64,000 nt of DNA from Nitriliruptoraceae bacterium (GTDB lineage Bacteria > Actinomycetota > Nitriliruptoria > Nitriliruptorales > Nitriliruptoraceae): assembly GCA_003565155.1 (NCBI GenBank), contig PXDB01000040.1:1-64000 (forward strand), read 5' to 3'. The position numbers and the translations under genes are program-made. Under the pieces are notes generated by a model. The model saw only the letters and a list, made by a program, of their open reading frames with translations, was not told the DNA's origin and searched no databases. Below, piece after piece: positions 47,594 through 56,953 of the stretch. Numbering within the stretch: position 1 is the first letter of the stretch; each line of letters starts with the position of its first letter.

Positions 47594-48601
47594 GTGACCC
47601 GTTCCAGTGCTGCACGCCGACGGTGGGCGATCCGCGGGATGATCGCCCTCATCGTGGTGCTGCTGGTACCCGTGCCGTGGCTGCACGTGATCTCCGAGGA
47701 CCCGCCGGGCACGACCTGGCGGCTCAACGGCCGGCTGCAGGTCAACGGCGCGTCGATCGACCCGCCCGGCCGTTGGTCCTGGCTGGCGGTCGGCCGGCCC
47801 GCGCTGGTCGGCGAGGTCGTCCGCGACGCGCTGTTCGGCAGCGACGACCCGCCCACCGACATGCGGGGCGACTCCATGGTGCTGCGGCCCGCCCTGGCCG
47901 AGCCCGCAGCCGCCGCGGTGGGGCTACGCCACGCGGGCGTCGACATCCCCCTCGGGTTGCTCGTGGAGGCCTACGACCCGATGGTGGAGGGCCTGCCCGA
48001 GCGGGCGATCCTCACCCACCTCCAGGGCGTGCAGCTCAGCGACCGCGCCGCCTGGGAGGAGGCCGCCTCGGTGCTCGAGGTGCCCGAGATCGGTCGGGAC
48101 CAGGACGGCCTGGCCGCCCCCGCACCCGAGCACCTGAGCTTCCAGACGGCGCGCGCCGGGGCGTTCCAGGTCGAGCGCACCGAGGACGGGCTGCCCTACC
48201 GGGTCGTGCGCACCTTGGACACCGCCCCCCAGACCTTCGACGCCCGGATCGCGTTCCAGGCCACCGAGCTGCTGCCCGTGGACTGGTTCCGGGAGCTGTC
48301 GCTCGGCAGCTCCCACGGGATGATGGTGGCGCTGACGACCTACGCCCACGTGTTCGAGGGTGACCTTGCCGCAGGCCGGCACGTTGCCGGGACCGGCGGG
48401 ATCCGCGGTGACGGCACCGTGGTGCCGATCGGTGGGCTGGAGGCCAAGGCGAGCGCTGCGCGGAGGGCCGGCGCTGACGTGCTGTTCTACCCGGCGAGCC
48501 AGGGGGCGGAACTCGCCGGCTTCGACCCGGGCCGGATGTTGCTCGTGCCGGTGGAGACCCTGGCGGAGGCCATCGAGTGGCTGACGGGCCCCACCGCCTG
48601 A
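47594..48601 (+). CDS. Membrane-anchored Lon-like serine protease (S16)
   Basis: This 335-aa protein has an N-terminal helix (GMIALIVVLLVPVPWLHVI, about 16-34), an intermediate region resembling PDZ-containing YlbL-type proteases, and a C-terminal Lon proteolytic domain. The catalytic Ser240 lies in GSSHGMMVAL and Lys285 in IGGLEAKASAARRAGA; the spacing of 45 is close to Lon. GTGGIRGDGTVVPIGG is the linking motif. There is no ATPase domain. The GTG at 47594 is the first start before the helix; ribosome-binding site is weak. The typical PDZ motif is poorly conserved. Substrates are unknown, presumably at the outer face. Confidence 0.8.
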   Translation: MTRSSAARRRWAIRGMIALIVVLLVPVPWLHVISEDPPGTTWRLNGRLQVNGASIDPPGRWSWLAVGRPALVGEVVRDALFGSDDPPTDMRGDSMVLRPALAEPAAAAVGLRHAGVDIPLGLLVEAYDPMVEGLPERAILTHLQGVQLSDRAAWEEAASVLEVPEIGRDQDGLAAPAPEHLSFQTARAGAFQVERTEDGLPYRVVRTLDTAPQTFDARIAFQATELLPVDWFRELSLGSSHGMMVALTTYAHVFEGDLAAGRHVAGTGGIRGDGTVVPIGGLEAKASAARRAGADVLFYPASQGAELAGFDPGRMLLVPVETLAEAIEWLTGPTA

Positions 48602-48704
48602 GCCGGGCGTGTCCCACCGTCGTGCAGCACCGCGCGGCTGGGCGGTACAGCTCAGGCCCCCGGCTCAGGTCGCGCAGGGTCTTCCCTCGCCGGAGTGCAC
48701 CCCT

Positions 48705-48710
48705 TATCCT
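48705..48710 (+). promoter_or_regulatory. -10-like TATCCT upstream of the Usp gene
   Basis: TATCCT lies 43 nt before the ATG at 48753. A TTCCCT at 48682-48687 (17-bp spacing) is a poor -35. Confidence 0.35.
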
Positions 48711-48752
48711 CCGCGCGCGGGTCCGCACGCTCGTGCCCGCGGGAGCAGCGAC

Positions 48753-49640
48753 ATGGATGTGACCCTCCAACCCTCCACCGTCACACACGCCGGGCTCGCG
48801 CCGTCCGCCGTCGTGGTTCCCGTGGACGGCTCCGACGTCGCGACCACGGCGCTGCCGGTCGCCCGGTGGCTCGGCGCCGCCTTCGGTGCGCCGCTGCAAC
48901 GGGTTGCCGTGGAGATCGGCCCCGGTGACCCGGTCGGTCGCGTCGACACCGATGGGGAGGTGGAGTACGTCCTGCACGGTGACGGGGTGGGGACCGCGCT
49001 GACCGCGCACCTCGCTGCCCACCCGGGGGCGTTGCTGTGCATGGCCACCCGGGCGCGAGGCGGGCTGCACCGGCGCCTGGGCGGCAACCTCGTCGACCAC
49101 CTCGTCGCCAGCGCGGCGGCGCCGATGGTGGTGGTCGGGCCCGGCTGCGGCGAGAAGGAGCTCGCCCGACCACCAGCCACGATCCTGCTCGCTGCCAGCG
49201 ATCATCTGCCGCTCGGGAGTGCCGAGCTGTGTGCCCGCTGGGCGTTCTCGTTGGCTGCAGACGTGGTCGTGGCCACGGTGCTCTCGCCGGCCGCAGCGGA
49301 CGGCGCGCCGCAGCCGCGGATCCGGCGCGACCTGGGCTGGCGGCAGCGGAGCGAGGGCTACCTCGGTGGCATCGCGAGCTTCCCGGCCGGCGAGAACGAT
49401 CCTGTCCTCGCGCCTCTGGTGCGCGAGATGGCCGAGCACGGCATCGCCGGTACCGCCTCCATCCTGACCGGTGGGACCGTTGCCACCTCGCTGCTTGCCT
49501 ACGCGGAGACCCTGCCGCCCCCGGTGCTGCTCGTCGCACCCGTGGGGGAGCGGGACGGGCGTATCCCGGGTGATGTCACCCACCAGCTCCTGCAGCGCAG
49601 CCGGTGGCCGGTGGTTGCGAGCCTCGGTGGGGTTGGCTGA
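48753..49640 (+). CDS. Tandem universal stress protein-like protein
   Basis: The 295-aa protein appears to hold two Usp-type Rossmann domains (about 15-135 and 140-290). The first begins AVVVPVDGSDVATTALPVARWL and has GGNLVDHLVASAAAPMVVVG in the place of the usual ATP-binding loop; the second begins ATILLAASDH and ends RSRWPVVASLGG. ATP-binding signature matches are imperfect, so nucleotide binding is uncertain. Its role may be stress survival. The ATG at 48753 has GGGAG about 8 nt upstream. It ends 10 bp from the convergent pepA gene. Confidence 0.75.
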   Translation: MDVTLQPSTVTHAGLAPSAVVVPVDGSDVATTALPVARWLGAAFGAPLQRVAVEIGPGDPVGRVDTDGEVEYVLHGDGVGTALTAHLAAHPGALLCMATRARGGLHRRLGGNLVDHLVASAAAPMVVVGPGCGEKELARPPATILLAASDHLPLGSAELCARWAFSLAADVVVATVLSPAAADGAPQPRIRRDLGWRQRSEGYLGGIASFPAGENDPVLAPLVREMAEHGIAGTASILTGGTVATSLLAYAETLPPPVLLVAPVGERDGRIPGDVTHQLLQRSRWPVVASLGGVG

Positions 49641-49650
49641 GCGCCGGCGT

Positions 49651-51138
<1,488 letters not shown>

Positions 51139-51175
51139 GGCGCGGCGGTCTCCAGCTCGGTGTTCGGCCCGCGTG

Positions 51176-51181
51176 AGCCTA
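51176..51181 (-). promoter_or_regulatory. -10-like TAGGCT for pepA
   Basis: On the minus strand it reads GTAGGCTC, the same word as before recN and cmk-der, and gives a leader of about 30 nt. No clear -35. Confidence 0.4.
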
Positions 51182-51303
51182 CTTCCCACGCCCGGGCACG
51201 GTGCACCGGGAGACACCCGGCGTGACGGCCCCGCGGTGTGCGGTGGCTCTGCACCGCAACCGGTGGACCGCACGGTCCGATCCGTGCGCGCCGGGGCAAC
51301 CTG

Positions 51304-51309
51304 TAGCGT
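51304..51309 (+). promoter_or_regulatory. -10-like TAGCGT upstream of kamA
   Basis: tgTAGCGTgcgg shares the hexamer and following tgcgg with the tRNA-Pro promoter. The leader would be about 125 nt. Confidence 0.35.
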
Positions 51310-51441
51310 GCGGCTCCGGCGAGGGCCTGGCGGGGCACGTCCACACGGCGCGACCATCTCACTCCGACGCCGACAGCGCATCGCACCCGCCACAGCCGTC
51401 CGCCGGCGTCACTGGCAGCGTCACCGAGGGAAGGGATCTAT

Positions 51442-52707
51442 GTGCAGATGCGGACCTACAGCAGCCACAACCTCCGGGAGATCCCGGGTATCGACCAGCT
51501 CGGGTCGGAACGCTTGCGCGAGATGGAGCTCGTCGCCTCCGTGCTGCCCTTCAAGGTCAACAGCTACGTCGTGGATGAGCTGATCGACTGGTCGGACCCC
51601 GATGACGGCATGTTCCACCTCACCTTCCCGCAGCCGGGGATGCTCTCGGATCGCCACATGGACCTGCTGCGCGGTGCTGGCGACAGGAAGGCGCGCCGCG
51701 AGGTGGCGGCGCGGATCCAGCTGGAGCTGAACCCGCACCCCAGCGGCCAGGCCCTCAACATCCCCAGGACCGACGACGGGGAGCTGGAGGGGATCCAGCA
51801 CAAGTACCGCAACACGGTGCTGTTCTTCCCTTCCCAGGGCCAGACCTGCCACGCCTACTGCGCCTACTGCTTCCGGTGGCCGCAGTTCGTCAACCTGGAT
51901 GGGCTGAAGTTCCGCTCCAGCCAGGTGGACGGCCTCCTCGACTACCTCCGGGCCCACCCGCACGTCACCGACGTGCTGTTCACGGGCGGGGACCCGATGG
52001 TGATGCGCACGCCGGTGCTCGAGCGCTACATCCGCCCGCTGCTCGAGCCGGAGTTCGCCCACATCAACGTGCGGATCGGCTCGAAGGCGCTGGCGTACTG
52101 GCCGTACCGGTTCACCACCGACCCGGACGCTGACGACCTGCTGCGCCTGTTCGAGGACGTGACCGCGGCCGGCCGGCTGCTGGCCTTCCAGGCGCACTTC
52201 TCCCTGCCGGTGGAGCTGTCCACGCCGGTGGTCCGCGACGCGGTGCGCCGCATCCAGGATGCAGGCGCGGTGATCCGCACCCAGGCCCCGGTGATCCGCC
52301 ACGTCAACGCCGACGCCGCGGTGTGGCACGACATGCTGGAGCGCCAGCTCCGGCTCAACATGATCCCGTACTACCTGTTCGTGGAGCGCGACACCGGCGC
52401 GAAGGACTACTTCGAGACCCCCCTGGTCAAGGTGCTCCAGATCTACCGGGACGCGGTGATGGGGCTCTCGGGCCTCGCACACACGCTGCGCGGTCCCGTG
52501 ATGTCGGCCACGCCGGGCAAGGTGCTGGTCGAGGACGTGGTGACGATCGGTGGGGAGCGCTACTTCGCGTGCAAGCTGCTGCAGGCCCGCGATCACGACG
52601 CCGGTAGCCGGGTGTTCTTCGCGCGCTACGACGAGGACGTCACCTGGTTCGACGACCTGGAGCTCGTCGACCTGGCCGACGGGGTCCGCGACATCCACGT
52701 GGCCTGA
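51442..52707 (+). CDS. KamA-family radical SAM enzyme (lysine 2,3-aminomutase-like)
   Basis: Lysine 2,3-aminomutases interconvert lysine and beta-lysine using S-adenosylmethionine, a 4Fe-4S cluster and pyridoxal phosphate. The 421-aa protein has the radical-SAM cysteines Cys136, Cys140 and Cys143 (CHAYCAYC) and TGGDPMVM. The gly-rich PLP-lysine motif PGGGGK of classic KamA is replaced by SATPGKVLVED, so substrate and PLP use need caution. EpmB is shorter (about 340). No beta-lysine acetyltransferase gene (ablB) is adjacent. If it does make beta-lysine, the OpuC operon just downstream would fit an osmolyte theme, but that is inference. GTG 51442 follows GGAAGGGA. Confidence 0.8.
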   Translation: MQMRTYSSHNLREIPGIDQLGSERLREMELVASVLPFKVNSYVVDELIDWSDPDDGMFHLTFPQPGMLSDRHMDLLRGAGDRKARREVAARIQLELNPHPSGQALNIPRTDDGELEGIQHKYRNTVLFFPSQGQTCHAYCAYCFRWPQFVNLDGLKFRSSQVDGLLDYLRAHPHVTDVLFTGGDPMVMRTPVLERYIRPLLEPEFAHINVRIGSKALAYWPYRFTTDPDADDLLRLFEDVTAAGRLLAFQAHFSLPVELSTPVVRDAVRRIQDAGAVIRTQAPVIRHVNADAAVWHDMLERQLRLNMIPYYLFVERDTGAKDYFETPLVKVLQIYRDAVMGLSGLAHTLRGPVMSATPGKVLVEDVVTIGGERYFACKLLQARDHDAGSRVFFARYDEDVTWFDDLELVDLADGVRDIHVA

Positions 52708-52810
52708 TCGTCCGCCGCCGGGCGCGCTGCTTGCCGCCAAGGCCGCAGCGCACCGGCGTGTACGCGACGCCACAGGGTGGGCACCTCGGCGGGCCCCGGC
52801 GCCCGACGGG

Positions 52811-52840
52811 CCGGAAGCTGTGCTGACGCACAGCTTCCGG
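52811..52840. repeat. Perfect 12-bp hairpin, 6-nt loop
   Basis: CCGGAAGCTGTG (52811-52822) is fully complementary to CACAGCTTCCGG (52829-52840), loop ctgacg. It could terminate kamA transcription from above, but a near-copy 72 bp on and the relatives at 28 and 100 suggest a repeated element. Confidence 0.85.
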
Positions 52841-52882
52841 CTGCGAACCGCGGCTCGGCAGCGGCCCGCGACGGTCGGGCTG

Positions 52883-52912
52883 CCGGGAGTTGTGCCCCAG
52901 CACAGCACCCGG
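52883..52912. repeat. Second 12/6/12 hairpin
   Basis: CCGGGAGTTGTG (52883-52894) pairs with CACAGCACCCGG (52901-52912) with one G-T and one A-A, loop ccccag. The arm shares GAGTTGTG with the hairpins at 28-57 and 100-129. Confidence 0.75.
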
Positions 52913-53194
52913 AATCCGTGCCTATCAGGTTCACGAGGCCGTTCGGCGTGACGACGGCCACGACCGCCGCGCGTCAACTCCGCCTGGCGGACAGCAGCAC
53001 CCATCGCCGGCGAGCAACGTCGTACGCCCCACGCCTCCCCGGGGCCACGACTAGCCTTCCCCCCTGTTGTAGGCGCGTGGTCGGGTGTGCGCTTCTGGGG
53101 GGCCCTTCGGGCGTATCCGGGCAGCGCCATCCGTGCACCGCCGGACCCCGTACCTCCCACGGCCACCCGGACCCCGAGCGCAGGGCCATACACC

Positions 53195-54400
53195 GTGACG
53201 ACCAGTACCCCGGCGATCCGGCTTCGTGGCGTGACCAAGCGGTTCCCAGGGAGTTCCGAGGACGCGGTCTCCGACCTCGACCTCGACGTCGAGCAGGGCT
53301 CCATCGTGGTGCTCGTCGGCCCCTCGGGTTGCGGCAAGACCACGACGCTCAGGATGATCAACCGCCTGATCGAGCCGACATCGGGCACCATCGAGATCGA
53401 GGGGCAGGACGTGGCCGCCCTGCCGACCACGCAGCTGCGCCGGGGTATCGGCTACGTCATCCAGCAGGTCGGGCTGTTCCCGCACCGCACCATCGAGGCG
53501 AACATCGCCACCGTGCCCCGCACGTTGGGTTGGGACAAGGGCCGCATCCGTGCCCGGGTCGAGGAGCTCGTCGACGTCGTCGGTATCGACCGGCACATGC
53601 TCACCCGCTATCCCGACGAGCTGTCCGGCGGTCAGCAGCAGCGCGTCGGCGTCGCCCGGGCGCTGGCCGCCGATCCCCCGGTGCTGTTGATGGACGAGCC
53701 CTTCGGGGCGGTCGACCCGATCGTGCGAACCCGCCTGCAGGACGAGCTGCTGGAACTGCAGTCCCGGGTGCACAAGACCATCGTGCTGGTCACCCACGAC
53801 CTCGACGAGGCGGTCAAGATCGCCGACAGGATCGTCCTGCTCAACGTCGGTGGGGTGGTGGAGCAGTACGCCAGCCCCGATCAGTTGCTCCGCCAGCCCG
53901 CCAGCGAGTTCGTGGCCTCCTTCGTCGGCGAGGATCGCAGCATGCGGCGCCTCAACCTGTCGACCGTCGCCGATCTGCCCTACCACCACGGCCCGGTCGT
54001 AGAGGTGGGGGCGAGCCCGGCGCAGGCCCGCAGCGCGATGGAGGACGAGGGCAGCGAGTGGCTGGGGTTGACCGACGGCGCGTGCTTCCTCGGCTGGGTC
54101 GAGGGCACCGAGGTGGTGGACGGGCGCCGACTCGGCGACCTGCACCGGTTCCTCCCCGCCGCCCAGGTCCGCCCGGACTCGAGCCTGCGCAACGCGATGG
54201 AGGTCATCCTCAACTCGCGGACCACCGTCGCGGTCATCGACGACGACGGTGCCTTCGGTGGGGTCGTGACACTGGAGCGCATCCGCCGGGCCCTGGCCGC
54301 GCCGGCCGCCGACGACGCCACGTCACCGGAGGGCGCACTCCCGGATGCCGCGAACGCCGGCACCGCCGCTGCTGATCCCGCCACCGGTCACGGGCGCTGA
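53195..54400 (+). CDS. opuCA: OpuC-type compatible-solute ABC transporter, ATPase subunit
   Basis: It energises uptake of glycine betaine, choline, carnitine or similar osmoprotectants. The 401-aa protein has Walker A GPSGCGKTT (about 41-49), VIQQVGLFPH (Q-loop), LSGGQQQRVGVARAL, Walker B VLLMDEPFGAVD and the H-loop VTHD. A C-terminal pair of CBS-like domains follows (about 265-375), which sense ionic strength in OpuA. The GTG at 53195 is the first start giving a normal N-terminus; ribosome-binding site is weak, and an upstream ATG at 53087 cannot be excluded. The substrate is inferred from the family. Confidence 0.88.
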   Translation: MTTSTPAIRLRGVTKRFPGSSEDAVSDLDLDVEQGSIVVLVGPSGCGKTTTLRMINRLIEPTSGTIEIEGQDVAALPTTQLRRGIGYVIQQVGLFPHRTIEANIATVPRTLGWDKGRIRARVEELVDVVGIDRHMLTRYPDELSGGQQQRVGVARALAADPPVLLMDEPFGAVDPIVRTRLQDELLELQSRVHKTIVLVTHDLDEAVKIADRIVLLNVGGVVEQYASPDQLLRQPASEFVASFVGEDRSMRRLNLSTVADLPYHHGPVVEVGASPAQARSAMEDEGSEWLGLTDGACFLGWVEGTEVVDGRRLGDLHRFLPAAQVRPDSSLRNAMEVILNSRTTVAVIDDDGAFGGVVTLERIRRALAAPAADDATSPEGALPDAANAGTAAADPATGHGR

Positions 54401-54402
54401 AG

Positions 54403-55077
54403 GTGCCGCTCACCACCAGCGCCGCGAACCCGCTGATCCGGTGGAGCTACTTCACCGAGCAGTGGGACCGCATCCAGGAGGCCCTGCTCCAGCACATCCA
54501 GCTCACCCTGCTGGCGGTCGCCGCGGGGTTCGTGATCTCCGCCGGGCTGGCCTTCCTGGGGCTGCGCTACCGGTGGAGCATCGGGCCGATCACGCTGTTC
54601 GCCGCCACCCTCTACACGATCCCGTCGGTGGCCTTCTTCGGGGTGCTGGTCAACTACCTCGGACTGGGCCTGTTGACCGCGCTGATCCCCCTCACCGCCT
54701 TCACCATCCTGATCCTGGTCACCAACATCCTGGACGGCTTCAACGCCGTGCCGGCGCCGGTACGTGAGGCCGCCGACGGGATGGGGCTGACCCCCACCCA
54801 GCGCCTGTTCACCGTGGAGATCCCGATCGCGGTGCCCTACATGATCAACGGGCTCCGCATCGCCACCGTGACCACCGTGGGGCTGGTCACCGTCGCCGCC
54901 ATCATCGGCTACGGGGGGCTCGGCCGGCTGATCCTCGATGGTCTGCGCCGCACCTTCTGGACCCCGCTGACCATCGGGGCGTCGCTGTCGATCCTGCTGG
55001 CGCTGCTGTTCGACCTGCTGTTCTTCCTGCTCGGGGCGAAGCTCACCCCCTGGGCCAAACGGAAGCAGACGCTGTGA
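54403..55077 (+). CDS. opuCB: OpuC-type ABC transporter permease 1
   Basis: This 224-aa membrane permease has about six helices and the transport-system loop AADGMGLTPTQRLFTVEIPIA (EAA motif, about 125-145). YTIPSVAFFG marks the betaine-permease family. The GTG starts 2 bp after the opuCA stop, and the gene overlaps the second permease (GTGA). Partner of opuCA and opuCD. Confidence 0.88.
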   Translation: MPLTTSAANPLIRWSYFTEQWDRIQEALLQHIQLTLLAVAAGFVISAGLAFLGLRYRWSIGPITLFAATLYTIPSVAFFGVLVNYLGLGLLTALIPLTAFTILILVTNILDGFNAVPAPVREAADGMGLTPTQRLFTVEIPIAVPYMINGLRIATVTTVGLVTVAAIIGYGGLGRLILDGLRRTFWTPLTIGASLSILLALLFDLLFFLLGAKLTPWAKRKQTL

Positions 55078-55901
55078 GCGCCGTGCATCTGGCTGCACCG
55101 CCCACCCCGACCCCACCGGTCGGCGGCACCAGCATCGAGGTGGCCGCGACCTGGCTCGCCCAGGCCGCTGTGCCGCGCGACACCACCCTGGCGCAGTGGC
55201 TCCTCGACCCGGACACCTGGACCGGGCGCGCCGGCATCCTGACCTCCCTGGCCGACACCGTGGTACTGGTGGTGGCGGTGATCGTGACCTCCATCCTGCT
55301 CGCGGTGCCGACGGCCGCCTACCTCGCCCACAAGCGTCGGGCGGAACTCGCGTCGGCGTGGGTGGTCAACATCGGGCGGGCGATCCCCACCTTCGCCATC
55401 GCCGGGCTGCTGGTGCCGATCTCGTTGCGGGCTGGCTACGGGTTCGAGCCGTGGCCGATCTTCATCGCCCTGGTGCTGCTGACGGTCCCACCGATGTACC
55501 TGTCCACCTACACCGCCATCAAGCAGGTTGACCCGGCCGCGGTGAACGCCGCCCGGGCCATGGGCTTCAACGAGCGCTCCGTGCTGTTCACCGTGGAGCT
55601 CCCGCTGGCCCTGACGGTCATCTTCACCGGCATCCGGGTCGCGTCGGTCCAGGTGGTCGCCACCGAGCCGATCCGTGCCTTCCTCGGCGGTGATGGGCTC
55701 GGGCGCTACGTCCGGGACGGCATCGGGCAGAACAACCCGACCCTGACCCTCGGCGGGGCGCTGCTGATCGCGATCCTCGCGGGCGGCACCGCGGTGCTGT
55801 TCAAGGGGCTCGAGTTCCTCGCCAAGCCCCCGGGGGTCCGTCGGTTGTCCGGTGGCGAGAGCACCGCGCGCAAGGTCCGCAGGCAGCTGGTCTCGGACTG
55901 A
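55074..55901 (+). CDS. opuCD: OpuC-type ABC transporter permease 2
   Basis: The 275-aa permease has about 55 extra N-terminal residues before its helices. The EAA-type loop reads AARAMGFNERSVLFTVELPLA (about 157-177), and RAIPTFAIAGL corresponds to YTIPS in the first permease. The C-terminus is basic. The GTG overlaps the opuCB stop. The binding-protein gene of the same system is 1.05 kb away, separated by an opposite-strand sortase. Confidence 0.87.
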   Translation: MSAVHLAAPPTPTPPVGGTSIEVAATWLAQAAVPRDTTLAQWLLDPDTWTGRAGILTSLADTVVLVVAVIVTSILLAVPTAAYLAHKRRAELASAWVVNIGRAIPTFAIAGLLVPISLRAGYGFEPWPIFIALVLLTVPPMYLSTYTAIKQVDPAAVNAARAMGFNERSVLFTVELPLALTVIFTGIRVASVQVVATEPIRAFLGGDGLGRYVRDGIGQNNPTLTLGGALLIAILAGGTAVLFKGLEFLAKPPGVRRLSGGESTARKVRRQLVSD

Positions 55902-55933
55902 GCACGCGCGCGTGGCGACCACCCTTGCCGGGC

Positions 55934-56653
55934 TCACCGCAGCGTCGCGTACACCACGATGTTGTCCTGGTAGCTGCGGGCCGTGCGGTCGAAGGTGCCC
56001 CCGCAGGTGATCAGCGCCAGCCGTGGCGGGCCGTCGACGACGAAGATGTCGTCGACGGGCAGGAGGTCCTTGTCGTAGCTGCGACGCGCCGTCACCACCC
56101 ACTCCTGTACGCGCGCACCGTCGCGGATCTCCACCTCGTCCCCGACGTCGAGGTGGCGGAGATCGTAGAAGGCCCCGGGCCCCTGGGACCGGGAGTCGAC
56201 GTGCCCGGCGAGGACCGCGGTACCCGGGTCACCGGGCAGGACCCCCTGGACCGAGTACCACCCGATCTGCTGCACGTCGTGGGGGATCTCCATCGCCCCG
56301 TCGGGTTCCAGCCCGACGGGCACCAGGGGGTGGTCGACCTCGATGGCCGGCACGCTGATCCGCGTGGGCATCGCATCGAAGCGCACCGGCGTGTCGGCCG
56401 GGTCAGTAGCGGGGTCCGGCCGACCGGGGGCAGGCGGCCGGGTGACCGCAGCATCCTCGGGCGGCAGGCCCGGCGCCGCGGGAGAGTCCGGTCGCACGGC
56501 GGACGACGCCGGGTCCCCGGGTGGTGCCGGCGTCGAGGTGGCCGCCCCGGGCGCCCCGCCCACGTCCTCGAAGGGTGGCGCGTACAGCACCACCACAGCG
56601 GCGAGCAGCACCCCGCCGAGGGCGATGCTGGTCGCGCCGAGCAGGGCTCGCAT
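55934..56653 (-). CDS. Class F sortase
   Basis: Sortases cleave a sorting motif and attach proteins to the cell surface or to each other. The 239-aa protein has an N-terminal membrane anchor (about 4-24) and a Pro/Ala linker, then the sortase domain: RISVPAIEVDHPLVPVG, His151 in LAGHVDS, Cys217 in LITCGG and Arg226 in TARSYQDN, the full catalytic triad. Class F enzymes of actinobacteria often have uncertain substrates. The ATG has GGGAGG about 5 nt upstream. It interrupts the opuC genes on the opposite strand. A candidate substrate tail lies at the window end (63922). Confidence 0.9.
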   Translation of the reverse strand: MRALLGATSIALGGVLLAAVVVLYAPPFEDVGGAPGAATSTPAPPGDPASSAVRPDSPAAPGLPPEDAAVTRPPAPGRPDPATDPADTPVRFDAMPTRISVPAIEVDHPLVPVGLEPDGAMEIPHDVQQIGWYSVQGVLPGDPGTAVLAGHVDSRSQGPGAFYDLRHLDVGDEVEIRDGARVQEWVVTARRSYDKDLLPVDDIFVVDGPPRLALITCGGTFDRTARSYQDNIVVYATLR

Positions 56654-56953
56654 GATGCCTCCCTCGGGCCTGTGCCCTGGACGTGGAGGGTAGGGGCTGC
56701 GGCGGGACGCGGCCCTCGCTGCCCTCCTCGGGCGTCCCGGACAGCACGGGCGTCGGTGGCCCGTGCGCCGGGCCCCGCCGTGGCGTGACCCGTCCAGGCG
56801 CCCTACCGTCCTCGTAGCTCGGGCGAGCGACGGTGGCCCCGCCGCGGGTCAGGTACGCCCTGCCGCGGTGGCACACGCCGGATCGCACAGCACCCAGAGC
56901 GCACAGCACATCGGTCGGCCCGACGGGGGTCGGCGCGCACCCAGGAGACAGCC
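56654..56953. other. 300-bp divergent region between sortase and opuCC
   Basis: A minus-strand TACCCT (56687-56692) about 34 nt from the sortase ATG, and a plus-strand TACCGT (56804-56809) about 145 nt before opuCC, are the only promoter-like words. No gene or strong hairpin was seen. Confidence 0.45.

Larger units (their letters stand above)
51139..51441. other. 303-bp divergent promoter region between pepA and kamA
   Basis: Contains a minus-strand TAGGCT (51176-51181) for pepA and a plus-strand TAGCGT (51304-51309) for kamA. A near-palindrome GGACCG-ca-CGGTCC (51265-51278) sits between them and could be an operator; the same arms form the hairpin in the pyrG leader. Confidence 0.5.
52708..53194. 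other. 487-bp gene-free region with two 12/6/12 hairpins before the opuC genes
   Basis: No credible gene. Two strong hairpins (52811-52840 and 52883-52912) are listed separately. A TAGCCT (about 53052-53057) could be the -10 of opuCA. Confidence 0.6.

Noticed and set aside
44765-47686. A 973-codon minus-strand frame opposite the GGDEF-EAL gene
   Set aside because: Shadow of a well-supported protein; no domains seen.
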